Below, in pieces: positions 38,761 to 46,939 of a stretch of DNA of 64,000 nt. Location: positions 4,836,001 through 4,900,000 of the forward strand of contig NZ_CP098604.1 of the NCBI RefSeq assembly GCF_024499015.1, written 5' to 3'. The position numbers were made by a program, and so were the translations under genes. The stretch comes from Xanthomonas hortorum pv. pelargonii (GTDB lineage: Bacteria; Pseudomonadota; Gammaproteobacteria; Xanthomonadales; Xanthomonadaceae). The first letter of the stretch is position 1; every line of letters begins with the position of its first letter. The notes below the pieces were generated by a model. It was not told where the DNA came from. It made no database searches and worked only from the letters and a program-made list of their open reading frames with translations.

Positions 38761-39309
38761 ATGGTGGATGCGACGCTGCAACAGCAATTGGCTGCCTACC
38801 GCGCACGCTGGCCGGACGAAGCCGAGTTGGCCGAGCAGTTCGCGCGACTGCTGGACGATGCCAGTAATCCATTCGTGCGCGAGCGTGTCGAAGGTCATTT
38901 CACCGGTTCTGCGTGGGTGGTCAGCGCCGATGGCACGCGCACGTTGCTGACCCATCACCGCAAGCTGCAGCGGTGGCTGCAGCTGGGCGGACACGCCGAC
39001 GGCGACCGCGATCTGGCGCAGGTCGCCTTGCGCGAGGCGCAGGAGGAATCCGGATTGAGCGGGCTGCGCCTGGCCGAGACGGCAATCTTCGACCTGGACC
39101 GGCACTGGATTCCAGCAAGGGGCGAGGTAGCCGGACATTGGCACTACGATGCGCGCTATGTGGTAGTGGCCGGCGCGAACGAGGCGTTCGAAGTCAGCGA
39201 AGAGTCGCTGGCATTGGCGTGGCGGCCGATCGCAGAGCTGCTTGCCGAGCCGGAGCTGGATCCGTCGATGCGGCGCATGGCGGAGAAGTGGGTTGCGCGT
39301 GCGAGTTAA
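38761..39309 (+). CDS. NUDIX hydrolase
   Basis: This 182-residue protein has a complete Nudix box GGHADGDRDLAQVALREAQEESGL (about residues 75-98), with REAQEE as the metal-binding core. The fold hydrolyses nucleoside diphosphate-linked substrates; the specific substrate is not evident. The start is uncertain: ATG 38761 (MVDATLQQQLAAYRARWPDE) gives the natural N-terminus, while an in-frame ATG at 38722 would add 13 residues. It is divergent from the permease pair. Confidence 0.88.
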   Translation: MVDATLQQQLAAYRARWPDEAELAEQFARLLDDASNPFVRERVEGHFTGSAWVVSADGTRTLLTHHRKLQRWLQLGGHADGDRDLAQVALREAQEESGLSGLRLAETAIFDLDRHWIPARGEVAGHWHYDARYVVVAGANEAFEVSEESLALAWRPIAELLAEPELDPSMRRMAEKWVARAS

Positions 39310-39373
39310 GCGGCTTGCTGGGAGCGCCCGCGCCGCAAGCGCGGGCTTGTTACTTAACTGGCTTCGGTGAGCT

Positions 39374-39484
39374 GCAGCAGCGCGGCCGGGGATCGGCTGC
39401 TCGGCTCGGTCAGACATCCTGTCTGACTCGCCGCCGCGGCACATCCATGTGCCGCTTTCCGCCAATCCCCAGCCACGCTGCTGC
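39374..39484. repeat. nested-palindrome repeat, family B, copy 1 (111 bp)
   Basis: Outer arms GCAGCAGCGCGGCCGGGGAT and ATCCCCAGCCACGCTGCTGC pair in 18 of 20 positions. Inside lie two further hairpins, GTCAGACA-TCC-TGTCTGAC and GCGGCACAT-CC-ATGTGCCGC. A second copy of identical length is at 61831-61941. Confidence 0.85.
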
Positions 39485-39548
39485 CTCGGCAGATCATTTC
39501 AATGACCTAAAGAGGTCTCGAAGAAACTCATTGACGCCTTGCTTTAAG

Positions 39549-39722
39549 CCCCTCTCCTGCGGGAGAGGGGTTGGGGTGAGGGTACGGCGAAGCCGTTGCC
39601 TGTCAGGTCGATGATTCACCCCTTGCTGGCGCGTAGCGACGCGTTCGCCATGGCCGACCTCTGAAGGCGCTCGCGGCGCCCCTCATCCGGCTCTGCACGC
39701 CCTTCTCCCGATGGGAGAAGGG
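39549..39722. repeat. dispersed hairpin repeat, family D, copy 1
   Basis: It starts with the hairpin CCCCTCTCC-TGC-GGGAGAGGGG followed by TTGGGGTGAGGGTACG, and ends with CCCTTCTCCCGATGGGAGAAGGG. The same start and end blocks bound a shorter copy at 44818-44944. Confidence 0.75.
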
Positions 39723-39728
39723 ACCAAC

Positions 39729-40970
39729 TCAATACAAAATCCGCGTCCGCAACGTCCCTTCGATCAATGCCAATCCTTCTTTCAACGCAGTGGCCTGCGC
39801 CTCGCTGGCGCTGACATCGATCACCACGTAGCCCACCTTGGCGTCGGTGCGCAGGAACTGGCCGTCGATGTTGACGTTATGGCGCGAGAACAGTTCGTTG
39901 ATCTTGGACAGCACACCCGGCACGTTGCGGTGGATGTGCAGCAAGCGCAGGCTGTCGGGGTGCTCGGGCAGGGTGACTTCAGGGAAATTCACCGCCGACA
40001 AGGTGCTGCCGTTGTCGCTGTAGCGCACCAGTTTGGCGGCCACTTCGACACCGATATTGTCCTGCGCTTCCAGCGTGCTGCCGCCCACGTGCGGGGTCAG
40101 GATCACGTTGTCGTGCGCAATCAACGGGGATTCGAACGCATCGCCGTTGCCCTTGGGCTCGATCGGGAACACGTCCACCGCCGCGCCGCCGATCTGGCCG
40201 GAGGTCAGCGCCTCATCCAGCGCGTCGATGTCGATAACGGTGCCGCGCGAGGCGTTGATCAGATGCGCGCCATGCTTCATGCGGGCAATTTCTGCAGCGC
40301 CGATCATGTCCTTGGTGGACGGTGTTTCGGGCACGTGCAAGGTCACCACGTCCGAGCGCGCCAGCAGGTCGTTCAGATCGATCGCCGCACGCGCGTTACC
40401 CAGCGACAGTTTAGTTTCGATGTCGTGGAAGATCACCTGCATGCCCAAGGATTCGGCCAGCACGCCGACCTGGGTGCCGATGTGCCCGTAACCGACGATG
40501 CCCAGCACCTTGCCGCGCGTTTCGTGGCTGCCGGCGGCCGACTTGGACCAGCCGCCGCGATGGCATTCGGCGTTCTTCTGCGGAATGCCGCGCAACAGCA
40601 GGATTGCCTCGGCGATGACCAGTTCGGCCACGCTGCGGGTATTGGAGTAGGGCGCGTTGAAGACCGGGATGCCGGCGAGCTCGGCCGCGTCCAGGTCGAC
40701 CTGGTTGGTGCCGATGCAGAAGCAGCCAATGGCGATCAAACGCTTGGCATGCGCCAGCACCTCGGCACTCAGTTGCGTGCGCGAGCGGATGCCGACGATG
40801 TGCGCCTCGGCGATGCGCGCCTTGAGTTCGTCTTCCGGCAACGACTTGGCATGCAGTTCGATCTGCGAATAACCGGCGGCGCGCAGCACATCCACGGCGG
40901 TCTGGCTGATGCCTTCCAGCAACAGGACGCGGATGTCCTGCTTGGGAAACGAGGTTCTCTTCGGCGACAT
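39729..40970 (-). CDS. serA: D-3-phosphoglycerate dehydrogenase
   Basis: This 413-residue NAD-dependent enzyme opens serine synthesis by oxidising 3-phosphoglycerate. The substrate domain is followed by the Rossmann motif KVLGIVGYGHIGTQVGVLAESLGM, the catalytic-region HLINASRGTVIDIDALDEAL and TPHVGGSTLEAQDNIG. A C-terminal ACT domain (HIHRNVPGVLSKINELFSRHNVNIDGQFL) is expected to bind serine for feedback. It is the E. coli SerA-type length. SerA-type enzymes also reduce 2-oxoglutarate to D-2-hydroxyglutarate, which fits the divergent neighbour. ATG 40970 begins MSPKRTSFPKQDIRVLLLEG. Confidence 0.95.
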   Translation of the reverse strand: MSPKRTSFPKQDIRVLLLEGISQTAVDVLRAAGYSQIELHAKSLPEDELKARIAEAHIVGIRSRTQLSAEVLAHAKRLIAIGCFCIGTNQVDLDAAELAGIPVFNAPYSNTRSVAELVIAEAILLLRGIPQKNAECHRGGWSKSAAGSHETRGKVLGIVGYGHIGTQVGVLAESLGMQVIFHDIETKLSLGNARAAIDLNDLLARSDVVTLHVPETPSTKDMIGAAEIARMKHGAHLINASRGTVIDIDALDEALTSGQIGGAAVDVFPIEPKGNGDAFESPLIAHDNVILTPHVGGSTLEAQDNIGVEVAAKLVRYSDNGSTLSAVNFPEVTLPEHPDSLRLLHIHRNVPGVLSKINELFSRHNVNIDGQFLRTDAKVGYVVIDVSASEAQATALKEGLALIEGTLRTRILY

Positions 40971-41179
40971 GAGGGGGGCGTACTGCAGCAATCGGGTCGG
41001 CAACTATGCCAGATGGGGTGCCGGATTTGGCGGCCGCAACGCAGTGTTTGCGCAGGCAAAGTCCTTGCGGTGCAACGGTTTCAGCTGAATCCAACGCCGC
41101 GTTGACGCCACGCCGTGCAGCTGGACGAGGCTGGCGCACACTGGCAGGCTGTGCGGCTCCTACCGCAGCGCCGCGTGCC

Positions 41180-42598
41180 ATGACCGATCCCCGCATCCTT
41201 TCGTTGCAACAGGCCGTGCCCGCGTTGCGTTTGAAGACTGAGCCAGCCGACCTGGAGCATTACGGCCGCGACTGGACGCGGCGCTGGACGCCCAACCCGC
41301 TTGCGATCGCCTTGCCCGGTTCAGTGGACGAAGTGCAGGCCGTGGTGCGCTGGGCAAATGCGCAAGGTGTGGCGGTGGTGCCGTCGGGCGGGCGCACCGG
41401 GTTGTCCGGCGGCGCGGTGGCGGCCAACGGCGAACTGGTGCTGAGCCTGGAGCGCTTGAACAAGCCGCTGGAGTTCAACGCGGTGGACCGCACGCTCACC
41501 GTGCAGGCCGGCATGCCGCTGGAAGCGGTGCACAACGCCGCACGCGAACATGGCTTGGTCTATCCAGTGGATTTCGCTGCGCGCGGTTCGTGTTCGATCG
41601 GCGGCAATATCGCCACCAATGCCGGCGGCATCCGGGTGATTCGCTACGGCAATACGCGAGAATGGGTGGCCGGCTTGAAGGTGGTCACCGGTGCCGGCGA
41701 AGTGCTCGAGCTCAACAATGCGCTGGTGAAAAATTCCAGCGGCTACGACTTCCGCCATCTGATGATCGGCTCCGAAGGCACGCTCGGCATTGTGGTCGAA
41801 GCGACGCTGCGGCTGACCGACCCGCCGCCGCCGAGCAACGTGATGCTGCTGGCGCTGCCGTCCTTCGATGTATTGATGCAGGTGTTTGCCGCGTTCCGCG
41901 CGCAGTTGCGTCTGGAAGCGTTCGAATTCTTCACCGACCGCGCGCTGGAACACGTGCTGGCGCATGGCGCACAGGCGCCATTTGCGGAAGTCCACCCCTA
42001 TTACGTGGTCACCGAATTCGCTGCCGGCGACGAGGCGCAGGAAGCCGCCGCGATGGCCGCGTTCGAAACCTGCATGGAGCAGGGCTGGGTCAGCGACGGC
42101 GTGATCAGCCAGAGCGATGCGCAGGCTGCGCAGCTGTGGCGCTTGCGCGAAGGCATTACCGAAGCATTGGCGCGCTACACGCCCTATAAAAACGACGTCT
42201 CGGTGCGTATCTCGGCAATGCCGGCGTTTATGGCCGAAACGCAGGCGTTGTTGCATGACGCGTATCCGCATTTCGATGTGGTGTGGTTCGGCCATATCGG
42301 CGACGGCAATCTGCACATCAATGTGCTCAAGCCGGATGACATGACGCAGGCCGATTTCGTTGCTGCCTGCGACCACGTCACCAAGCTGCTGGCGCAGGCC
42401 TTGCAGCGTTTTGGCGGCAGCATTTCTGCCGAACACGGGATTGGGTTGGTCAAGAAGGCGTACCTGTGGAGCACGCGCTCTGCGGCGGAAATCGCCTTGA
42501 TGCGCGGCATCAAACATGTGCTCGATCCTCATCTTTTGCTGAATCCCGGCAAGCTGTTCGAGCTGGACGAGCTGCCCGGCACCACGCGCGCCGGTTAG
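41180..42598 (+). CDS. FAD-binding oxidoreductase, probable D-2-hydroxyglutarate dehydrogenase
   Basis: This 472-residue protein is of the FAD_binding_4 / FAD-oxidase_C type. FAD-binding segments are GVAVVPSGGRTGLSGGAVAANGELVLSL and CSIGGNIATNAGGIRVIRYGNTREWVAGL; the C-terminal domain has HIGDGNLHINVLKP and GSISAEHGIGLVKKAYL (metal/substrate His residues). The family includes D-lactate, glycolate and D-2-hydroxyglutarate dehydrogenases. Divergence from serA favours the last: the enzyme would recycle D-2-hydroxyglutarate made by SerA and drive serine synthesis (inference from known coupling in other bacteria). ATG 41180 is used. Confidence 0.88.
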   Translation: MTDPRILSLQQAVPALRLKTEPADLEHYGRDWTRRWTPNPLAIALPGSVDEVQAVVRWANAQGVAVVPSGGRTGLSGGAVAANGELVLSLERLNKPLEFNAVDRTLTVQAGMPLEAVHNAAREHGLVYPVDFAARGSCSIGGNIATNAGGIRVIRYGNTREWVAGLKVVTGAGEVLELNNALVKNSSGYDFRHLMIGSEGTLGIVVEATLRLTDPPPPSNVMLLALPSFDVLMQVFAAFRAQLRLEAFEFFTDRALEHVLAHGAQAPFAEVHPYYVVTEFAAGDEAQEAAAMAAFETCMEQGWVSDGVISQSDAQAAQLWRLREGITEALARYTPYKNDVSVRISAMPAFMAETQALLHDAYPHFDVVWFGHIGDGNLHINVLKPDDMTQADFVAACDHVTKLLAQALQRFGGSISAEHGIGLVKKAYLWSTRSAAEIALMRGIKHVLDPHLLLNPGKLFELDELPGTTRAG

Positions 42599-42632
42599 TC
42601 TCTCACCACCTTCACATGGAATCGATACGCCG

Positions 42633-42926
42633 ATGATGCGCTCTCTCGTGTTTTGCGCTTTGACGCTGCTGCCGCTGGCAGCTTTCGCAACCAGCCTGGC
42701 TGGTACCTCGGCGGGTGCATCGTCGGCCGGTTCGTCCGACAGCAGCAGTTCGGGCGACGACAAAGTGGTTGCCGATGCACGCGAAGACGCGGCCGGCTTC
42801 GTCGCCAGCGATGGCGCCATCCGTGGCGCGCGTCTTGAAGCGGCGCTGCTGCAGCTGCGTAGCCGCAACGATGCGGCGCGGCTGTCCAGCGACCTGCAAC
42901 TGGCTCAGTCCATCCTGGCCCAGTGA
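42633..42926 (+). CDS. small secreted DUF2388-type protein
   Basis: This 97-residue protein has a signal peptide (MMRSLVFCALTLLPLAAFA-TS), a Ser/Gly-rich linker and a conserved C-terminal part: DKVVADAREDAAGFVASDGAIRGARLEAALLQLRSRN...SDLQLAQSILAQ. This matches the DUF2388 family of short Pseudomonas/Xanthomonas periplasmic proteins of unknown function. Its stop overlaps the GTG start of the next gene by 4 bp, so the two are co-translated. Confidence 0.8.
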   Translation: MMRSLVFCALTLLPLAAFATSLAGTSAGASSAGSSDSSSSGDDKVVADAREDAAGFVASDGAIRGARLEAALLQLRSRNDAARLSSDLQLAQSILAQ

Positions 42927-44782
42927 GTTTTCGCCGCTGGTGCGGGTGGCTGTGGTTGGCCGCCGTGATCGCACCGGCGGCGCAGGCCGAGTTGCATGTT
43001 GAAGTTGTTCCGTTGGACCTCAAACCGGCGCAGATCACAGCAACGCATGTCTTAGTTGAACAGGTGGCGCAGCGTCTGCCGTCAGGGTGGACGCAGCGCA
43101 TCACTGCACCGATCCAGCTGCAATGGCGCACGGATCTACCGGCGCACGTGCATGGTCGTGCGATCGGTCAGCGCGTTCTGCTCGATCGCGCATTGCTGCA
43201 GGCGTGGAGCGCGCAATCGGCGACGGCGCAGGCGGATATCGGCGCACCGGCCACGCGCGCGGCAATGGCCGCCGTGGTGCACGAGCTGGCGCATGTGCTC
43301 GATCGTGGCCCGCAAGGCGGGTTGTCGCGCGATCCGCGTCTGCGCGATCTGGCTGGCTGGCAGGTGCGCCCATGGCGGCTCGGGCGTGGCGAAAATCAAT
43401 TTAGCGATCGCAGCCCGGACGAGTACGAACGGCGCAGTCCTGCCGAATTTGTTGCGGTGAATCTCGAACATTACGTGCTGGATGCCGACTATCACTGCCG
43501 GCGCCCGGCGTTGTCTGCCTGGTTCGGTGAGCAGCTTGGCGCGCCACGCGCGGTGGCCGCATGCGACACGACGTTGCCGTACCTGCAGGCCGATAGCGAT
43601 GCCGGTGCGATGTCGCTGCTGAAACTGAATCCGTCGCGCGTGTATGCGGTGGATTATCTGCTTGCTGAAGGCAACGAGCAGCCGATGAGCCGCTGGGGTC
43701 ACAGCATGCTACGCCTGGTGATCTGTGCGCCAGGCCGCGCACCTGGCCCGGATTGCCGCATGGATCTGCAATATCACCGTGTGCTGTCGTTCCGCGCGTT
43801 TGTCGGCGATGTGCAGATTTCCAGCTGGCGCGGGCTGACTGGTTCGTATCCGTCGCGGCTGTTCGTACTGCCGTTGAATCAGGTGGTCGACGAATACACC
43901 AAGGTCGAACTGCGCGCTTTGTCGTCGGTGCCGCTGAAGCTCACGCCCGAGGAAATCGCCGCGCTGCTCGCGCGCGTGGCGCAGGTGCATTGGAGCTACG
44001 ACGGGCGCTATTACTTCATCGGCAACAACTGTGCGGTGGAGACCTTCAAGCTGCTGCACGACGGCGTGCCACGCCTGGCCGCAGCCAGGTTGTCGTCGAT
44101 CACCCCGCGCGGTGTGCGGCATCGCCTGCAACGCGCCGGCATCGCCGACATGCAGGTGCTGGACGACCGTGCGCAAGCGATTCGCCAAGGCTATTACTTC
44201 GAATCGGCGGCCGCGCATTATCAGAGCATGTTCGAGGTGATCCGCCGCGGCATGCCGGTGCCGCAGACGAGCGTGGAGCAATGGCTGGATGCGCGACCGG
44301 ATGCACGTGCGCAATGGGTGGACCAAGGCGGTTTGCGCGAGACGGCAGCAGCCTTGCTGCTCGAACAAGCTGCATTGCGGCGACAGGAATTGCTGGCGCG
44401 CGATGCGCTCAAGCGCCTGCTGCAACCGGGTGCTGCCGGGCGTGATGCCGTGCAAGGCCAGCTACAGGCGTTGTTCGCACGGCAGGCACAACTCAGTCAC
44501 CCGGCCACGCTGCTGGGAACGTCCGGTTACGGAGTGCCGCAGGCAGACGAGCAACAACAATTGACTGCACGTGTGGCGCAAGAGAGTGGCGTGTTGATCG
44601 ACGGTTGGAAGCAGCTACAAGCGCTGGGTCGGCAGCAATTGCCGGCCGACGTGCGCATTGGATTGGAGCAGGGCGAGGCGAATGTGGAGCGCTTGCGCGC
44701 GCGACTGCGCGTGCTTGCGCGCGGCGACGCGGCCGCCGACAAGGTGCAGTCGGATATGGGCATGCCGCTGGAAGCGCAATAG
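42923..44782 (+). CDS. DUF4105-domain protein
   Basis: This 619-residue secreted protein (signal peptide ending AAQA-EL) has a DUF4105 core (about 225-400): EQPMSRWGHSMLRLVICAPG, SSWRGLTGSYPSRLFVLPLNQVVDEYTKVELRALSSVPLKLTPEEI and YYFIGNNCAVETFKLL. The conserved His in GHSM and Cys in NNCA suggest a papain/NlpC-like fold, although function is unknown. An N-terminal HELAHVLD segment (about residue 114) looks zinc-peptidase-like. GTG 42923 overlaps the DUF2388 gene, suggesting a functional pair. Confidence 0.85.
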   Translation: MSFRRWCGWLWLAAVIAPAAQAELHVEVVPLDLKPAQITATHVLVEQVAQRLPSGWTQRITAPIQLQWRTDLPAHVHGRAIGQRVLLDRALLQAWSAQSATAQADIGAPATRAAMAAVVHELAHVLDRGPQGGLSRDPRLRDLAGWQVRPWRLGRGENQFSDRSPDEYERRSPAEFVAVNLEHYVLDADYHCRRPALSAWFGEQLGAPRAVAACDTTLPYLQADSDAGAMSLLKLNPSRVYAVDYLLAEGNEQPMSRWGHSMLRLVICAPGRAPGPDCRMDLQYHRVLSFRAFVGDVQISSWRGLTGSYPSRLFVLPLNQVVDEYTKVELRALSSVPLKLTPEEIAALLARVAQVHWSYDGRYYFIGNNCAVETFKLLHDGVPRLAAARLSSITPRGVRHRLQRAGIADMQVLDDRAQAIRQGYYFESAAAHYQSMFEVIRRGMPVPQTSVEQWLDARPDARAQWVDQGGLRETAAALLLEQAALRRQELLARDALKRLLQPGAAGRDAVQGQLQALFARQAQLSHPATLLGTSGYGVPQADEQQQLTARVAQESGVLIDGWKQLQALGRQQLPADVRIGLEQGEANVERLRARLRVLARGDAAADKVQSDMGMPLEAQ

Positions 44783-44817
44783 CGCCCCGGACTCCCGGGT
44801 TAGCTGAGCAGTACAAG

Positions 44818-44944
44818 CCCCTCTCCCATCGGGAGAGGGGTTGGGGTGAGGGTACGGGGCGAAGCTCTCGTGTGGGTCCAGCTGCACGAGGCTCCCGCAC
44901 CCTCATCTGCCCCTGCGGGGCACCTTCTCCCGATGGGAGAAGGG
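44818..44944. repeat. dispersed hairpin repeat, family D, copy 2
   Basis: It begins CCCCTCTCCCATCGGGAGAG and continues GGGTTGGGGTGAGGGTACG, ending CTTCTCCCGATGGGAGAAGGG, as in the copy at 39549-39722. It again lies between two convergent genes. Confidence 0.75.
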
Positions 44945-44959
44945 CTGCACCGGCATACC

Positions 44960-45352
44960 TCAGCCAGCTGGTTTCAGATCCGCTTGCACCGAATACTTGC
45001 GCAGCCATTCGATGACATGCGCATCGCTGCGGTACTGCCTTAGTAGCTTGGCCAGCCGCGCCGGTGCCGGTGTGCAGAACTGCGCAATCGCCACTTCGAT
45101 CTCGTGTCGACGGTCGGCATCGTAGGGCTCTTCGCCAGCGAAGTGCTCGCAGGTGTCGTAGTCCTCCACCAGCGTGCGCACATCCTCCGGCATGCTGCAT
45201 AAGCTCGGAGGATGTTGCAGCCATTCGTCGTCCACCTTGGCATCGGTGCAGGCCACCGGCGCGGGCTTGGATGCAGATGCCGGCGCCGGGGCAGGTTCCG
45301 CCGTGCAGGCGGTCAACAACCCCAGCATCAAGGCAACGACCAGCGTGCGCAT
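44960..45352 (-). CDS. small lipoprotein of unknown function
   Basis: This 130-residue protein has a lipoprotein signal ([16 protein letters not shown]), a Pro/Ala-rich linker and a Cys-containing acidic domain (DDEWLQHPPSLCSMPEDVRTLVEDYDTCEHFAGEEPYDADRRHEIEVAIAQFC). The four mature-domain cysteines could form disulfides in the periplasm. I recognise no family. Its ATG shares one base with the stop of efpL (TGATG), so it is probably co-transcribed downstream of it. Confidence 0.75.
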   Translation of the reverse strand: MRTLVVALMLGLLTACTAEPAPAPASASKPAPVACTDAKVDDEWLQHPPSLCSMPEDVRTLVEDYDTCEHFAGEEPYDADRRHEIEVAIAQFCTPAPARLAKLLRQYRSDAHVIEWLRKYSVQADLKPAG

Positions 45353-45918
45353 CAGTCGGCGCGGCCTGCAAATTCGCCGGTGGTGGTGTTGACCAGCACG
45401 CGCTCGCCGTTGGTGATGTACTCGGGCACCATGATTTCCAGGCCGGTGTCGAGCTTGGCCGGCTTGGGGCGCTTGGTGGCGGTGCCGCCCTTGAGCTCGG
45501 GTGGGGTTTCGATCACTTCCAGCGTCACCGTTTGCGGCAACTGCACGGCCACCGGCTGGTCGTCGATCACCTGCACGTAGATGCCGGTCAGCCCGTCGGT
45601 GATGTAGCCGGCATCGGTGCCGATCACATCCGCGTCCAGCGTGTACGGGGTGAAGTCCTCGTCGTCCATGAACACGAACGCCTCGCCGTCCTTGTACGAA
45701 AACGTGGACAGACGACGCAGCAGCTCCACTTCCGGCAGGTTGTCATCGGCATCGAAGCTGGCATCGGTTTTCACTCCACCTGGCACGCTATACATGATGA
45801 AGCGGAAGCGCACATTGCCGCCGCGGCCCTGCGGCGAGCTGCGTTCGATGTCGCGGATCTGGTAAATGCCGCCGTTGTATTCGACGACGTTGCCTTTCTT
45901 GATGTCGTTAGCTTTCAT
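45352..45918 (-). CDS. efpL: elongation factor P-like protein EfpL (YeiP)
   Basis: This 188-residue three-domain EF-P paralogue ([45 protein letters not shown]) relieves ribosome stalling. Domain II includes [20 protein letters not shown] and domain [32 protein letters not shown]. The domain I tip has Arg (QGRGG, residue 32), as in YeiP-type proteins, and not the modified Lys (or EarP-modified Arg) loop PGK(R)G of EF-P itself. The length is typical. Confidence 0.88.
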   Translation of the reverse strand: MKANDIKKGNVVEYNGGIYQIRDIERSSPQGRGGNVRFRFIMYSVPGGVKTDASFDADDNLPEVELLRRLSTFSYKDGEAFVFMDDEDFTPYTLDADVIGTDAGYITDGLTGIYVQVIDDQPVAVQLPQTVTLEVIETPPELKGGTATKRPKPAKLDTGLEIMVPEYITNGERVLVNTTTGEFAGRAD

Positions 45919-46018
45919 GGGAATCGGGAGTTGGGAATGGGGAATCGGAAACGCCGAGTGCGGGGTGCTGAGAGTAGGGCGCCGTTACGATTCCCCATTC
46001 TCGATTCCCCATTCCCGG
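45919..46018. repeat. GGGAATGGGGAATCG repeats in inverted orientation
   Basis: The 5' side reads GGGAATCGGGAGTTGGGAAT+GGGGAATCGG and the 3' side carries the reverse complement twice (CGATTCCCCATTC). It fills the gap between the SDR gene and efpL. Related C-rich units occur at 52436. Confidence 0.7.
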
Positions 46019-46789
46019 CTACTTGGGCGCCAGCCGCACGCCGCCGTCCAGGCGAATCACTTCACCGTTGAGATAGCGATTGCGCAGGATGAAGGCGACG
46101 GTATCGGCGTATTCGTCGGGTTGGCCCAGGCGTGAGGGGAACGGGATCGACGCGGCCAGCGATTGCTGCACGGCCTCGGGCATGCCGTCCACCATCGGGG
46201 TCCAGAACACGCCCGGGGCAATCGTCATCACGCGGATGCCGAAGCGTGCCAGTTCGCGTGCCATCGGCAAGGTCATGCCGACCACGCCGCCCTTGCTGGC
46301 GGCATACGCAGCCTGGCCGATCTGACCTTCGTAAGCGGCGACCGACGCGGTATTGACGATCACACCGCGCTCGCCGTCATCGCCGGCGGCGTTGTGCTGC
46401 ATCACATCGGCCGCCGCCTTGGCGACATTGAAGCTGCCGACCAGGTTGACCAGCACGGTGGTGCGGAAGGTCGCCAGCGGCATCGGTGCTTCCTTGCCCA
46501 GCACGCGGCCCGACCCCAGAATGCCGGCGCAGTTGACCGCAAGGTTGAGCCCGCCCAGCGCTTGGGTGGCTTGCGCCACATTCGCGGCAACCTGCGCCTC
46601 GTCGGTGACGTCGGTGGCGAAGTAATGCGCGTTGCCTGCGCCGAGCAGTGCGAGCGCGGCATCGGCCTTGTCGGCATTGACGTCGAACAAGGCGACCTTG
46701 CCGCCGTCGGCAACGATGCGCTGCGCCACGGCCAGGCCCAGGCCGGACACGCCGCCGCTGACGATGGCAAGAACGGAAGATGGCTGCAT
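46019..46789 (-). CDS. short-chain dehydrogenase, 3-hydroxyacyl-CoA dehydrogenase-like
   Basis: This 256-residue SDR has the Rossmann glycine motif SGGVSGLGLAVAQRI, NAG in AVNCAGILGSG, and the catalytic Ser-Tyr-Lys (NTASVAAYEGQIGQAAYAASKGG, about 155-170). The C-terminus GEVIRLDGGVRLAPK and insert AADVMQHNAAGDDGERGVIVNTAS resemble HSD10-type 2-methyl-3-hydroxyacyl-CoA dehydrogenases of branched-chain amino-acid breakdown. The adjacent leucine-catabolism genes on the same strand support this. Confidence 0.85.
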   Translation of the reverse strand: MQPSSVLAIVSGGVSGLGLAVAQRIVADGGKVALFDVNADKADAALALLGAGNAHYFATDVTDEAQVAANVAQATQALGGLNLAVNCAGILGSGRVLGKEAPMPLATFRTTVLVNLVGSFNVAKAAADVMQHNAAGDDGERGVIVNTASVAAYEGQIGQAAYAASKGGVVGMTLPMARELARFGIRVMTIAPGVFWTPMVDGMPEAVQQSLAASIPFPSRLGQPDEYADTVAFILRNRYLNGEVIRLDGGVRLAPK

Positions 46790-46939
46790 GCGGTGGTTCC
46801 CCGGGAAACATTGGATGCCGATGGAGGCTGGCGGCGATCGGTGGGCGAAGCGGTCGGCAATTCTAGCCGAAGCGTCCAGGCGATCGCCTTGGCGGCAGGG
46901 TATGTGAGTTGGCCGTGGGCGAGCTGTTGCGTCAACGCC

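Larger units (their letters stand above)
39310..39728. other. convergent intergenic region with two dispersed repeats
   Basis: No gene is seen between the Nudix gene and serA. The gap is nearly filled by repeat B (39374-39484) and repeat D (39549-39722), both hairpin-forming; they may terminate transcription from both sides. Confidence 0.6.
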
